Below the pieces are notes generated by a model that did no database searches, was not told the DNA's origin, and saw only the letters and a list, made by a program, of their open reading frames with translations. Shown one piece after another: positions 1-9,220 of a stretch of 64,000 nt of DNA. This stretch comes from Paludisphaera borealis (GTDB lineage Bacteria; Planctomycetota; Planctomycetia; Isosphaerales; Isosphaeraceae), in assembly GCF_001956985.1 (NCBI RefSeq), contig NZ_CP019082.1, positions 4,650,001 to 4,714,000 on the forward strand, written 5' to 3'. The position numbers were made by a program, and so were the translations under genes. The first letter of the stretch is position 1. Every line of letters begins with the position of its first letter.

Positions 1-800
1 CGGCCGCGCGGGAGATCCAGCTCGCCCTCCTGCCCAGGAGTCGTCCCACGATCCCGGGCTACACGTTCTGGGAGTGCTACCGCCCGGCGCAGGAGGTCGG
101 CGGCGACCTCTACGACTATATCGCCGTCGAGGATTTCGAACCGGGCGACTCGGACCCCGGCCGCGTCCACGTCACCGACCCCGATCGCGATGCGGACGGC
201 GTCCGCTGGTGCGTGACGCTGGGCGACGTCGCCGGGCACGGCATGCCCGCGGCGATCCTCATGGCCCGGATCTGCCCGGAGGCGCGGCTGCTCGTCCGGG
301 CCGGCTACGCGCCGACCGACGTCCTGGCTCAGGTCAACCGGCACTACTATGAATCGGGCCTTCAGAATCGGTTCGTGACGATGGTGCTCGCCGAGATCGA
401 CCCCCGCGCGCACCGGCTGAAGGTCGCCAACTCCGGCCATCCCAGCCCACTGGTCCGACGCGCCGCCGGCCGCGTGGAGGAACTCGAATGCCCCGGCGCG
501 GGACCCCCGCTGGGCGTGGTCCGCGACGCCTCCTACGAGTCGGCCGGCTTCGACCTCGCGCCCGGCGACGTCGTCGTCCTGTTCTCCGACGGCGTCAGCG
601 ACGCGGTGAACCTCCGCAACCAGTCGTTCGGCGTGGCTCGACTCAAGGCGCTGGTCGGCCAGACCACCGGGGGCGCCGCGGAAGTCGGCGAGGCGATCCT
701 CGCGATCGTCCGCGATCATATGATTGGGCGTTCCCAGCTCGACGACCTCACCATCGTCTGCTTCGGCCGCGACGCGCTGGAGCCGGCCCCGGGGGCGTGA
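1..800 (+). CDS. RsbU/SpoIIE-type PP2C serine phosphatase, C-terminal part
   Basis: The gene enters from the left edge; the first complete codon is at 3 and the frame stays open to the TGA at 798-800. The visible part starts with AAREIQLALLPRSRP, followed by EVGGDLYDY and LGDVAGHGMPAAILMA, which are the N-terminal and metal-binding signatures of the SpoIIE/RsbU branch of PP2C phosphatases. LFSDGVSDAVN and LDDLTIVCF near the end are the late acidic motifs. Proteins of this family dephosphorylate anti-anti-sigma factors in partner-switching pathways. The sensor domain that would lie upstream is outside the window, so the input signal is unknown. It is convergent with the NlpC/P60 gene, 13 bases away. 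Confidence 0.9.
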   Translation, partial: AAREIQLALLPRSRPTIPGYTFWECYRPAQEVGGDLYDYIAVEDFEPGDSDPGRVHVTDPDRDADGVRWCVTLGDVAGHGMPAAILMARICPEARLLVRAGYAPTDVLAQVNRHYYESGLQNRFVTMVLAEIDPRAHRLKVANSGHPSPLVRRAAGRVEELECPGAGPPLGVVRDASYESAGFDLAPGDVVVLFSDGVSDAVNLRNQSFGVARLKALVGQTTGGAAEVGEAILAIVRDHMIGRSQLDDLTIVCFGRDALEPAPGA

Positions 801-813
801 GTCTTCGTCGCGG

Positions 814-1731
814 TCACGGCCTTTCCTCGAAGAGACGGTGCGCATGGCTGGCGCGACGGTTGTACCAGGACGATTTGCGATACGGCCGAAGCTGGACGCC
901 GCAGGGGATCGGCCGGCCGTCGTCGTCGTTCACGCCGCCGCCGTGGCTGTCGATCACCAGCGGAACGCCCGACGGCGATCGGCCGATCGGTCCGACCCAG
1001 ATCACGACGTGGCTGACGTGCGGGTCGCGCTCGTGGCGGATGTATACGAGATCCCCGGTCCGCAAGGTCTTGATCCGCTCGTCGTAGCTCTCGGGAAGTT
1101 CGACGCGATGGACGCGGATCTCCCTGCCGTGATTCCCTTCCAGCGCGTGTTCGAGCGTCGCCTGGCGACCGACGTCGCTGTTCAGGTGGATGCCGAAGCC
1201 CTGGTTGTAGACGAAGCTCGTGAAGTTGCTGCAATCGAAGCCCTTGCCATTGCCGCCGGCGCAGGTGTGAGTCCAGGGCCAGCTCGCGGGTGGGTTCCAG
1301 TCGGGCAGGTGATGGTGCTGATAAGCGTAGCCGAGGAACCGGATCGCCTCGGCGATCACGCGCTCGCGCTTCCAGTCGACCGACCGGCGGTCGAGGCCGG
1401 GAAGGGGAGGATACGTCCTCGGCTCCGGACCCCAGCCGTGAAACCGCCTCTCCACGCCCTTCGAATACCACTCGGAATGCGGGATCGACGCCTCCAGCCG
1501 CGGGTCGCCGCGCTCGGTCGACAGCAGGTCGTCGATCAGGTCCGGGATCGGATGGCGGAACTCGACGCCGTAACTTCCACTCGAGGCGGCCGGCTGAGCT
1601 TGCGCTCTGGCCTGCCAGTCGACGCCGGGTATCGACACGCCGCAGAAAACCCCAGCCGTCGCCAGCAGCGTCGCCGCGAGCGGGAACGCTCCGGTCGAGA
1701 ACCGGGGGTGGGAGGGGGAGGGCATGGTCAT
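814..1731 (-). CDS. Secreted NlpC/P60-family cysteine hydrolase
   Basis: A protein of about 305 residues with a hydrophobic N-terminal segment after the ATG at 1731 (a TTG-started longer form is open to 1779), so probably exported. The catalytic signature is visible: FDCSNFTSFVYN gives the nucleophilic Cys, VSHVVIWVG the His, and SHGGG a possible third polar residue. NlpC/P60 enzymes cut peptide bonds in peptidoglycan stem peptides; the exact bond here cannot be read. The long stretch between the signal and the Cys (about 130 residues, with a WPWTHTCAGGNGKG loop) is not a domain I recognise. No strong Shine-Dalgarno is seen before 1731 or 1725, so the start is tentative. Confidence 0.8.
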   Translation of the reverse strand: MTMPSPSHPRFSTGAFPLAATLLATAGVFCGVSIPGVDWQARAQAQPAASSGSYGVEFRHPIPDLIDDLLSTERGDPRLEASIPHSEWYSKGVERRFHGWGPEPRTYPPLPGLDRRSVDWKRERVIAEAIRFLGYAYQHHHLPDWNPPASWPWTHTCAGGNGKGFDCSNFTSFVYNQGFGIHLNSDVGRQATLEHALEGNHGREIRVHRVELPESYDERIKTLRTGDLVYIRHERDPHVSHVVIWVGPIGRSPSGVPLVIDSHGGGVNDDDGRPIPCGVQLRPYRKSSWYNRRASHAHRLFEERP

Positions 1732-1755
1732 CGAGGTCGGCCCTGTTCGCGAGAA

Positions 1756-1785
1756 GGATCGTTGAGGCGTTGATCTCAACGATCC
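1756..1785 (-). terminator. Perfect 11-bp hairpin between the HAF-repeat gene and the NlpC/P60 gene
   Basis: GGATCGTTGAG at 1756-1766 and CTCAACGATCC at 1775-1785 form a perfect inverted repeat with an 8-base loop. It lies downstream of the HAF-repeat gene stop and just upstream of the NlpC/P60 start. There is only a weak T-run on the minus strand, so it could equally be an operator or an attenuating hairpin. Confidence 0.4.
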
Positions 1786-1813
1786 TAGTACGCGAATTCG
1801 ACCTGGGCCCTCG

Positions 1814-2887
1814 TCACGGCGTCTTTTCAGGCTTCGTGGCTTCCTCTTCTTCTTTTTCGAAGACGCCGGCGATTTGACCGGCGTCGTTGATGGCGGTGGC
1901 GGAGACGAAGTACGGTCCGCCTTCGTCCAGGATGCGGAGCCGGCCCGCTTCGTAGACGAACGCGTTGGGGCCGACCTTCGAGCCGTGTGGGCCGTCGATC
2001 TGGCCGACGACGACGCCCGCGTTGTTCACGGCGTTGGCCATCGAGTGCTCATAGCCCTGGGGTTTGTGGAGCTGCTTCACGCCCTCCTCGGGGGTCCAGA
2101 CGACGGCGTGGGTGCGGCCCTGGGGGTCTTCGCGACGGCCGACGACCATGCCCGCGTTGTTGACGCCGCGAGGGATCAGCCCATTGGGCTCGTCCGAGAG
2201 CGTCTCGTGCCTCCAGACGCCCGGGGCGGTCTCGGTCCAGAGGGTCGGAAGCCCCTTCTGGACGGCCGCGAGCCGCTTGCCGTCGTCGCTGATCGCCAGG
2301 ACGTTCGAGCCCAGAGCGTCGGCGTCGGGGACGATCACGGTCTTCCAGCTCTCGCCTTCGCCCTCGCCGACGCGCTCCCACAGGCAGCCGCGGAGGCGGT
2401 AGTTGCCGACCGAAAGGCCGCTGATCCGGCGGCCGTCGCGGCTGATCCCGGTCGCGAACGAGGCGGTGTCGCCCTCGGGCGCGCCAAGGCCCCGGATTCC
2501 CCTTTGCCGGTCCCAGACGTACGCCTGGTTGCGGAGGTTGACGAACACGTTGGGCGGCGCGGGCTTGCTGACGCGGCCGACGACCACGCCGTCGTCGCTG
2601 AGCGCGGCCGGGAAGTTCGCCGTATAGCCTTTCAGGAGCGGCAGGGGGGTGATCTCCGTCCCCCTGGCGTAGATCGGCGCTTCGTAAAGGATGTCGGGGT
2701 TGCCGTTCTCGGGCATCCACTGGAAGCCGACGATCTGACCATGGGTGTTGATCCCGGTCGCCTCGATCGCCTCGCGCTTGGGGGTGACGATCGAGTAGGG
2801 CTTGACCTTGGCCGGCTCTTCGGCGGCTACGGTCCCCAGCAGGCTCAGGCCGACGACGATCGCGTAACGGATCGGGTGCATCATCAT
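1814..2887 (-). CDS. Secreted HAF-repeat protein
   Basis: A 357-residue protein with a signal peptide (MMMHPIRYAIVVGLSLLG, then AAEEP). The body is built of degenerate repeats of the form INxxGQIVGF, each about 45-60 residues apart: INTHGQIVGF, LSDDGVVVGRV, ISRDGRRISGL, VNNAGMVVGR, VNNAGVVVGQ, INDAGQIAGV. This is the HAF extracellular repeat, which probably folds as a beta-propeller; no enzymatic role is established for it. The start at 2887 is supported by AGGAGG eight bases upstream. The protein ends in an acidic Lys/Glu tail (EKEEEEATKPEK). Confidence 0.8.
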   Translation of the reverse strand: MMMHPIRYAIVVGLSLLGTVAAEEPAKVKPYSIVTPKREAIEATGINTHGQIVGFQWMPENGNPDILYEAPIYARGTEITPLPLLKGYTANFPAALSDDGVVVGRVSKPAPPNVFVNLRNQAYVWDRQRGIRGLGAPEGDTASFATGISRDGRRISGLSVGNYRLRGCLWERVGEGEGESWKTVIVPDADALGSNVLAISDDGKRLAAVQKGLPTLWTETAPGVWRHETLSDEPNGLIPRGVNNAGMVVGRREDPQGRTHAVVWTPEEGVKQLHKPQGYEHSMANAVNNAGVVVGQIDGPHGSKVGPNAFVYEAGRLRILDEGGPYFVSATAINDAGQIAGVFEKEEEEATKPEKTP

Positions 2888-2981
2888 TCGAGGTTCCTCC
2901 TGTTTGAGAGGGTACTACGATACCGCGTCGGTCGTGAAGGGAAAGCGGCCGACCGCCGCGATTCGGGGCGGAATTCCGCCG

Positions 2982-5900
2982 TCAATCGCGGTTGCGACGG
3001 TCGCCCAGCCGCGGGAGCTGGGGGCCGGGGGCGAGCTTGACGCTGGGCTGGGGCTGGGTGAGGGTCCCCTTGATGTGGACGCTCATGAGCTGGCCGGTGG
3101 CTCCGCGGAGCAAATCGGTGAAGATGGGGACTTCGAACCGGCCGCGGCCGTAGACCGGTTCGAGCCGGAGGTCGAGGTTGTCGAGCGGGTCGCGGGTCCC
3201 CTTGCCCTGGAGGCTGAACGCGGGGCCGGTGAGCTTGATCGAGTTAAAGGTCGTGAACCCGTTGACGATCTGGAATTCCAGGTCGGCCGAATCGAACAGG
3301 GCCGTCTTGTCGCCGCCTCGCGGCGAGGCGCCGGGGGAGAGCGTCTCGTTGATCCCCCTGAAAAACCGGAGCATGACGGGAAGCTTGCCGATGTCCCCCT
3401 CCCTGATGCTCCCTTTGCCATTGCCCTGCATGCTGCGGATGTCGGAGCCCAGGCCGTTGAATTCGACCGCCGCGTTGACGACGCCGCTGAACGACTGGCG
3501 GCCCGGGAGGCTGCGCGCGTACTCCTGGAGGTCGGCTGCGGTGAGGCTGAGCGACGTCTTGTAGCGGGGGGTGTCGTCGAGCGTGATCTCGCCACTGCCG
3601 AACAGCTCGCCGCCGAGCAGCTTGCCGCGGAGGCTCTTGAGCCGCGCCACGCCCCCCTGCACGTCGATCGGGCCTTCGAGCTGGGTGATCTGGAGGCCGG
3701 CGAAGCTGACGCTCCCAAGGTCCATGATCCCGTGGACTTCGAGCTTCTCGCCGTTGGACTTGCCCGAGACGTCCTTGAGCGAGCCCTGGATGTGCTTGAG
3801 CGGGATTCCCGCCTCGATCGAGTTGTTGATGAAGAAGACGTGCGTGTGGTCCCAACTGCAGAAGGCCAGGTCGTCGGGGCGGCCCGACCAGCCGATCTGG
3901 AGGTTGCCCCGGGCGGTGAACGGATGGCCGTCGTCGAGTCGGTGGGCGAACTGGGCCATCAGAGAGGGCATGATCCGCCGGAGGTCGGAATCGAGCCGTA
4001 TCCCCTGGACCCAAAGGTCGCTGACGGCCAGGTCGAACTGGCCGCTGTCCTTGACTTCGACCTGGCCCTCGGCGAACTGGACCGGGGTGCCGTGGAAGCG
4101 GAAGTTGACGTCCCGCATCGCCACCTTGCCGTTGACGAACTCGAACTGGCCCATCGCGTTGTCCATCCGCAGCTCGATTTTCTGGCCGGGTTCGACGCCT
4201 GGCTCGGCGGTTTTGGGCACGACCAGCCGGATGCCCGACTCGGGCCGGGGCGAGATGGTGATCCGGGTGTTGTCGGGGGTGTGAGGCTGGATGTGGACCT
4301 CGGCCGTCACGTCGCTGGAGCCCGACGGGTTGATGATCGCCCACGACTTCTGCCAGGCCGCTTGCAGCGACTTGCGGAGGTCGTCGTTGAACGGCAGGTT
4401 GGCGGCGGCGATATCGAGGTCGATCTTGAGCGGCGGATCGCCGTTGGGCAGGTCGGGGCCGGGCAGCTTCTCGATCCTCCCCGCGCCGGTGATGAGCGCC
4501 TGGCCGTTCCGCCCCACCATCTTCGAGAACACCCAGAGGTCGGGGTGGATTTCGAGCCGGCCCGAGAGGTTTCGCACGGTGTACGGCAGCTCGTCCCAGG
4601 TGATCTCGCACCGCCCGTTGAGGTCGAGCACGGCGTCGACGGCGATCTGACCCTCGGGGTTGACGTTGGGGCCGACCAGCGGCTTGCGGAAGATGTGGGC
4701 CTTCCCCTTGACCGCGCCGGCGGGATTGAACCGGTCGACCCAGGGGCGAACCTCCGGGGGCAAGGCGCCGAGGAAGGCCTTGTCGATGGGGACCGACTCG
4801 GCCTCGATGTCGAGCTTCACCACGGCGTCGGGACCCGGGTCGTCGATCGTCCCGGTCATCCGCGCCGGCTTGTCGCCGACGGGGCCCTGGAGGTCGACCG
4901 TGAGCTGTCGCTTCTCGAGCTTCAGGGTTCCGTTGAGGTTCTTGAGCGGGTAGGGAAAGTGACGGTAGACCGCCGCGACGTCCCGGCAGTGGAAAGTCGC
5001 CCCCACGCCGATCGGCCCCCCCGGCGTCCTTCGAAGCAGGGCGACCAGGGCGTCGACCCGCCCTTCGGGTTTGAAGACGTCCCACAGCTCCAGGTACTCC
5101 GGCGGGGTCCGGTCCTTGACGCGCTGGTCCAGCTCCAAGCCGAGGACGTCGACCTGGAGGTCGAGCGGGGCCGTCTCGGGGTCGCCGACGCCCATCGTCC
5201 CCTTGGCGCGAACCGTCGTTGAGCCGTTGCCCCCCTCGGCGTAGTCGATGGTCAAGACGCCGTTCTTGACGCCGACCTTGGCCGACAGGCGGTTGATCGG
5301 GAACGGCAGCTTGGGGCATTCGCAGACCCCGTTGTGCAGCAGCGCCTGGACGTCGTAGTCGAGCTTGGGCTTGGTCGTCTCGCCGGGTCGGTACGCCAGC
5401 TTCTTCAGCTCGAAGTCGATCTCGCCGCTCTTGAGGGCCATCGCGTCGAACGACGGGCCGAACTCGGCGGGAAGCCGTCGCCGCACGGTGTCGGAGAGCG
5501 TCAGGCCGTACAGCCCTCCCTTCACGTCGGCGTCGCCGGCGACCGCGTCGATGGTTCCTTCGAGCGAGAGCCGGCTGAACATATCGCCTTTCGCCGATCC
5601 GTCGAGCCGCAGTTGCGTGGCGTTGACAGCCTTCACGTTCAGCGTGACGTCGCGGAGGATCGCCGAGGCGACGTCGCGCGGGGCTTTCGGCTGGGCGTCG
5701 CCGACGGCGGCCGGCGGACCCGAGCCCTCTTCCTCATCGCCGACGAGTTCGATCTTGCCGTTGAGGATGACGACCGGCGGCGGGTTCTCGATGACCGTGA
5801 CCGGCCAGGGGTTCGCCAGCAGGTCCTGGACGTTCCACACCCCGCTCTTGCGGCGGCGGAGCCGCAGCGTCGGGTGGCTGACGGAGACCTCGGTGACTTC

Positions 5901-6224
5901 GTGCCGCCCATTGAGGAGCTGGGTGGCGTCGAAGCGGACCTGGAGCCAGGGGATCTCAAGCGTCGTGAACGACTGGCCGTCGATCATCTGTCGGACGTGG
6001 ACGTTGCGGACGACCATCTTACCGTGGAGCAGCCGGGACTCGACCTTGCCGATGTCGACGATCGCGTTGGGCAGGAACGGGATCAGCTTTTGCTTGATGA
6101 TCCGGGACACGGTGTCGCTGTCGGTGACGAACGCGTAGGCGATCCAGGTCGCGGCGGCCGTGAGCGAAGCGCCCAGGATCACGCTCCAGATCAGGAATTT
6201 CAACACGCGCCGACCGAATCGCAT
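2982..6224 (-). CDS. Large AsmA-like membrane-anchored protein
   Basis: A 1080-residue protein with one N-terminal transmembrane helix (FLIWSVILGASLTAAATWIA, about residues 10-30) followed by a long, beta-rich periplasmic region. The opening after the helix (VDIGKVESRLLHGKMVVRNV, then LRRRKSGVWNVQDLL) and the C-terminal part (LSLTAADLQEYARSLPGRQ, then GDIGKLPVMLRFFRGIN and FNSIKLTGPAFSLQGKGT) match the AsmA/TamB-type architecture, including the AsmA-like C-terminal module. Such proteins span the space between inner and outer membrane and are implicated in phospholipid transport or outer-membrane assembly. That fits a diderm planctomycete, but the cargo is inferred. It sits between the HAF gene and a GT39 gene, all on the minus strand, with 63-95-base gaps. 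Confidence 0.75.
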   Translation of the reverse strand: MRFGRRVLKFLIWSVILGASLTAAATWIAYAFVTDSDTVSRIIKQKLIPFLPNAIVDIGKVESRLLHGKMVVRNVHVRQMIDGQSFTTLEIPWLQVRFDATQLLNGRHEVTEVSVSHPTLRLRRRKSGVWNVQDLLANPWPVTVIENPPPVVILNGKIELVGDEEEGSGPPAAVGDAQPKAPRDVASAILRDVTLNVKAVNATQLRLDGSAKGDMFSRLSLEGTIDAVAGDADVKGGLYGLTLSDTVRRRLPAEFGPSFDAMALKSGEIDFELKKLAYRPGETTKPKLDYDVQALLHNGVCECPKLPFPINRLSAKVGVKNGVLTIDYAEGGNGSTTVRAKGTMGVGDPETAPLDLQVDVLGLELDQRVKDRTPPEYLELWDVFKPEGRVDALVALLRRTPGGPIGVGATFHCRDVAAVYRHFPYPLKNLNGTLKLEKRQLTVDLQGPVGDKPARMTGTIDDPGPDAVVKLDIEAESVPIDKAFLGALPPEVRPWVDRFNPAGAVKGKAHIFRKPLVGPNVNPEGQIAVDAVLDLNGRCEITWDELPYTVRNLSGRLEIHPDLWVFSKMVGRNGQALITGAGRIEKLPGPDLPNGDPPLKIDLDIAAANLPFNDDLRKSLQAAWQKSWAIINPSGSSDVTAEVHIQPHTPDNTRITISPRPESGIRLVVPKTAEPGVEPGQKIELRMDNAMGQFEFVNGKVAMRDVNFRFHGTPVQFAEGQVEVKDSGQFDLAVSDLWVQGIRLDSDLRRIMPSLMAQFAHRLDDGHPFTARGNLQIGWSGRPDDLAFCSWDHTHVFFINNSIEAGIPLKHIQGSLKDVSGKSNGEKLEVHGIMDLGSVSFAGLQITQLEGPIDVQGGVARLKSLRGKLLGGELFGSGEITLDDTPRYKTSLSLTAADLQEYARSLPGRQSFSGVVNAAVEFNGLGSDIRSMQGNGKGSIREGDIGKLPVMLRFFRGINETLSPGASPRGGDKTALFDSADLEFQIVNGFTTFNSIKLTGPAFSLQGKGTRDPLDNLDLRLEPVYGRGRFEVPIFTDLLRGATGQLMSVHIKGTLTQPQPSVKLAPGPQLPRLGDRRNRD

Positions 6225-6287
6225 GCCGCGCCTCCCCCTTCTCGTCCGCCTTCACGCCCCGGAAATCGTTCGTAAAGAATCTTATGA

Positions 6288-7604
6288 TTATGCGACTGCC
6301 GTCAAGCGCGGCGGCCGGACCATCCCGACGCACCGGACCAGGCCGACCGCCGCCAGGCCCATCGCCGGGACCTCGCCGGGCGTCCGGTACCGCATCGAGC
6401 TGGCGAAGATCATGTGCAGTCCGCTGAAATAAAGGATCGGCCCGGCCAGCAAGATCCAGGCCCGCGGATCGGCCCTCAGGGTCCACAGACCGAAGGCGAT
6501 CAGCCCGAGCAGCGGGATCATCACGACCGCGCTCGCGACCGTCGCCAGCGGCGAGCGGGCCCCCTCGGCGTTGGGCCAGGGGCTCCAGTACCGCGCCAGC
6601 TTCACCAGGGCCAGCTCCACCGCCCGCCGGGGCTCGGCCCGGACGAACGCCTTCGCCCGCCGCGTCAGCTCGGCGTCCTGGTCGCGCTCGTCCATCGGCC
6701 AGACGTCGGGATCGGCCAGGAATCGCATGTCGCTTGCCCCGTTGGCTTTAGGGTTGAGGCCGTCGTAGAGGCTCGCCCCCATCCAGAGGGCCGTGGGGAC
6801 GAACTGCCCGTAGATCGTCGCGTTGCGATACCACCAGGGACCCATCATCGCCGCGAAGCCGGCCGCCGCGATCACGACGCCCCGGACCGCCGGGCCGATC
6901 GACCGTCCCGCGAACCACCGCCAGACCAGCCACGCGCCGAGCATCGCCGGGACGAACAGGACCCACGACGGCCGCGTCAGCACCGCCGCCCCACTGGCGC
7001 ACCCGACCGCCAGGGCCGCCCCGATCGCCGTCCGGCCGCCCGACTCCCGATCCCAGAGCACCGCCATCCCCCACAGCGAGACCAGCATCAAGGGGACGAA
7101 GACCGCCTCGGAGAGCAGCACCGCCGACATCAAGATCATGTACGGATGGACCGCCGTCAGCCCCGCGGCGATCGCCGGGCCCTTCGATTCCGTCCCCAGC
7201 ACCGACCGGGTCAGCCGATGCACCAGCCAGACGGTCAGGGCGCCTAGCACCGCCTGCGCCAGCCGGGCGGCGATGGGACGGTCGCCGGCGATGAATTGGC
7301 AGCTGGCCAAAAAAAGCGGGTAGCCGGGGGTCCGGAGGGCGAAGTGGGGGATGTCGCCCCATTCGACGATCTGGTAAAGCTCGCCCTGGCGAATCGTCTG
7401 GGCCAGCTTCCAGTAGTAGTCGGCGTCCGGGAAGACGCAGACCCCGGGCCGGCCGGTCCGCTGGACGTACCACTCGACCGCGTCGGCCGCCACGATCCGC
7501 AAAAATAAGCCGACCTCGACCGCCAGCAGCAGCCACCCCGGCCGCGATGAACCGGCGTGGGCGGATTGCGGTGGTTGTGGGGATTGGGGGGGTGGTTTAG
7601 ACAT
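6288..7604 (-). CDS. GT39/PMT-type membrane glycosyltransferase-like protein
   Basis: A polytopic membrane protein of about 438 residues. After a Pro/Gln-rich cytoplasmic start, the first helix (GWLLLAVEVGLFLRIVAADA) is followed by FPDADYYWKLAQTI, holding the acidic pair typical of the first periplasmic loop of PMT/ArnT-type GT-C enzymes, then FALRTPGYPLFLA. About eight further hydrophobic helices follow. These enzymes transfer sugars from polyprenyl-phosphate donors on the outer face of the inner membrane; donor and acceptor here are unknown. A second relative lies at 50008-51813. The ATG at 7604 is chosen; a GTG-started form is open from 7616. Confidence 0.75.
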   Translation of the reverse strand: MSKPPPQSPQPPQSAHAGSSRPGWLLLAVEVGLFLRIVAADAVEWYVQRTGRPGVCVFPDADYYWKLAQTIRQGELYQIVEWGDIPHFALRTPGYPLFLASCQFIAGDRPIAARLAQAVLGALTVWLVHRLTRSVLGTESKGPAIAAGLTAVHPYMILMSAVLLSEAVFVPLMLVSLWGMAVLWDRESGGRTAIGAALAVGCASGAAVLTRPSWVLFVPAMLGAWLVWRWFAGRSIGPAVRGVVIAAAGFAAMMGPWWYRNATIYGQFVPTALWMGASLYDGLNPKANGASDMRFLADPDVWPMDERDQDAELTRRAKAFVRAEPRRAVELALVKLARYWSPWPNAEGARSPLATVASAVVMIPLLGLIAFGLWTLRADPRAWILLAGPILYFSGLHMIFASSMRYRTPGEVPAMGLAAVGLVRCVGMVRPPRLTAVA

Positions 7605-7720
7605 GCGGCCGCTCACTCACGAGACGTGGAAGGACCCCATCCGTCGGGCCTGGCCGTGTTCAAGGCCGGGATCGTAAGCCAATCCGCCCCGACCGTCAAC
7701 CGGAACGCCCGAGCCCGGAA

Positions 7721-8257
7721 ATTGGGTTCGATCGCGCGCCGCAATCGAAGCTGATTTCGCGCTTAAGGCCTGAATTTGCAAAATGTTGCGGGGTTGATCG
7801 CGATTGGCTTCGATCGGCCGAAAAGAGCCCGTGCGAGCGAGCCTCGGCCCGCCCTCTCGGGACCCGAAACCGAAGCCGCGCCACCCATGCCGGACCTCGG
7901 ACCTCCCGGATCGAGCGCGGCTCTGACAATTGGGTTCGATCGCGCGCCGCGAAGGAATCCGGTGCTGTTCGTAAGTCTCGATACTGCAGAAGGTTGCAGG
8001 TTTGAGTTCGGTTGGCTTCGATCGCGCGGTTTTCCATCGCCCCGTCGGTGCGGGCGTCTCCAGGTGGCTGGGGAGGTGCAAAGCGACGCCCCAGGCGCGG
8101 ACGCCACAACCCGTCTCCAGGGCGTTCAGCCCCAGCCCCTCAGCCGGTTCGCTGGCGGATTGGGTCCGTTCGCGCGCGAAGACCGACCGGAGGTCGGCTG
8201 TTACGCCGTTCACCTAGCGGGTTGATCGACGCTGGCCGATTGGCTTCGATCGCGCGG
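7721..8257 (-). repeat. Three degenerate copies of a ~100-bp repeat in a gene-free stretch
   Basis: No gene is supported between 7605 and 8371. Three copies of a paired motif are present. ATTGGGTTCGATCGCGCG occurs at 7721, 7929 and (with changes) 8159. GATTGGCTTCGATCGCGCG or a close variant follows 79-82 bases later at 7802, 8011 and 8238. Copy-to-copy distances are 208 and 230 bases. On the minus strand the unit would translate as IEANRxQ...LQ...ARDRTQ, but the copies are in different frames and no single ORF runs through them, so I treat this as a non-coding or relic repeat. Confidence 0.7.
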
Positions 8258-8371
8258 AAAAGCGCTCTCTGTCGCTCAACTAACGTCCGAATTGACAAAG
8301 ACCGAAGGGCGTCGAGAGACTCCCCCAACTTAATGTACTCCGGGCTGGCACGATTGTTTGAGGTGGAGAGG

Positions 8372-8745
8372 CTACTTCGGCGATTCGTGCCGTTCGATCG
8401 GCCCAAAGCCGAAATCGGTTTTGCCGTCCAGCGTGCCGCCGTCGTCCAGGCCGTCGCTGCCGACGGAATAGACCTTCCAGCCGTCCGGCGGTTTCTTGAC
8501 GTGCAAGGGCTCACCGTTGAACGGATCGATCGTCGCTTCCGCCGGCAGGTCGAGGTTGTTGATGTCCGGTGCATGATCGTCTCCGCCCTCGCGGGCTTGA
8601 ATGGCGTTGAGGACGAGGAGCGAGCGGAACAACGCGCGGCTGCGTTCGGCCGCCTGCCTGGTGCTGACCAGTGACGGGTCGAGGAGCGTGACGAGAGGGC
8701 GCAAAGGATTCGGCAGGCACCCGCGAGATGAGTCCGAATACTTCC
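8372..8745 (-). pseudogene. C-terminal remnant of a planctomycete hypothetical protein
   Basis: The last ~120 codons of a minus-strand frame, ending at 8372, look like real protein: AAERSRALFRSLLVLNAIQ, LPAEATIDPFNGEPLHVKK and VYSVGSDGLDDGGTLDGK. The 'DPFxGxPLxxxxxxxGxxxYSxGxDGxDDGG' ending is a recurring C-terminal signature of large planctomycete membrane or secreted proteins. The frame extends to 8866, but the upstream part has no recognisable content and no Shine-Dalgarno, and it abuts the sigma-factor fragment in another frame. I read it as the surviving tail of a gene whose body was deleted. Confidence 0.5.
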
Positions 8746-8814
8746 GGGAAACCGCCTCTGAGTAGGGCCTCGACGTGCTCTGCACGTGGTGATCGAAGAG
8801 ATCCAGAAAGCGGA

Positions 8815-9009
8815 TCATGACGTCGTTCGTGAAGACCTGCGGTGGCCAGAAGCCGGATCCGAACAAGTCTCCTGCAACACGTCGTCGGCGTCGGCCCGCG
8901 TCCCCAGCCGGACGACCAGAAAATGGTGGACCCGATCGGCGCAGGCGTCGTACAGCTCGGCGAACGCCTCCTGGTCACCGCGAGCCAACCGTTCCGCTCG
9001 TTCGTCCAT
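8815..9009 (-). pseudogene. N-terminal fragment of an ECF sigma factor
   Basis: From the ATG at 9009 the protein reads MDERAERLARGDQEAFAELY and then RLGTRADADDVLQET, which is sigma-70 region 2 up to the conserved DADDVLQET core-binding helix. The next residues (CSDPASGHRR) no longer resemble a sigma factor and the frame stops at 8815. Region 4 is absent. ECF sigma factors are about 180 residues, so about two thirds is missing. It is probably non-functional, broken by a deletion or frameshift that joined it to the remnant at 8372-8745. Confidence 0.6.
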
Positions 9010-9220
9010 CGCCGCTCCGCATCGATTCACCCGCCTTGGCCGTCGCGTCTGCAGTAAAGACCTTCCAGGATGGCGGATTTATTGGAGGTCCATTCGGCGG
9101 TTACGGGATTTGCTTCGCTTCGCCTCGGTTTACGCCGTAGCGAGCTTTGCCCGTCAATCCTTAACAGCGGTGCGCCTAATTGCTTAAGGCGTTGGCGCGG
9201 CCGTTCCGCTCGACGACTGT

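Noticed and set aside
2904-5222. A 772-codon plus-strand open frame
   Set aside because: Antisense to the AsmA-like gene; composition is that of a shadow frame and no domain is visible.
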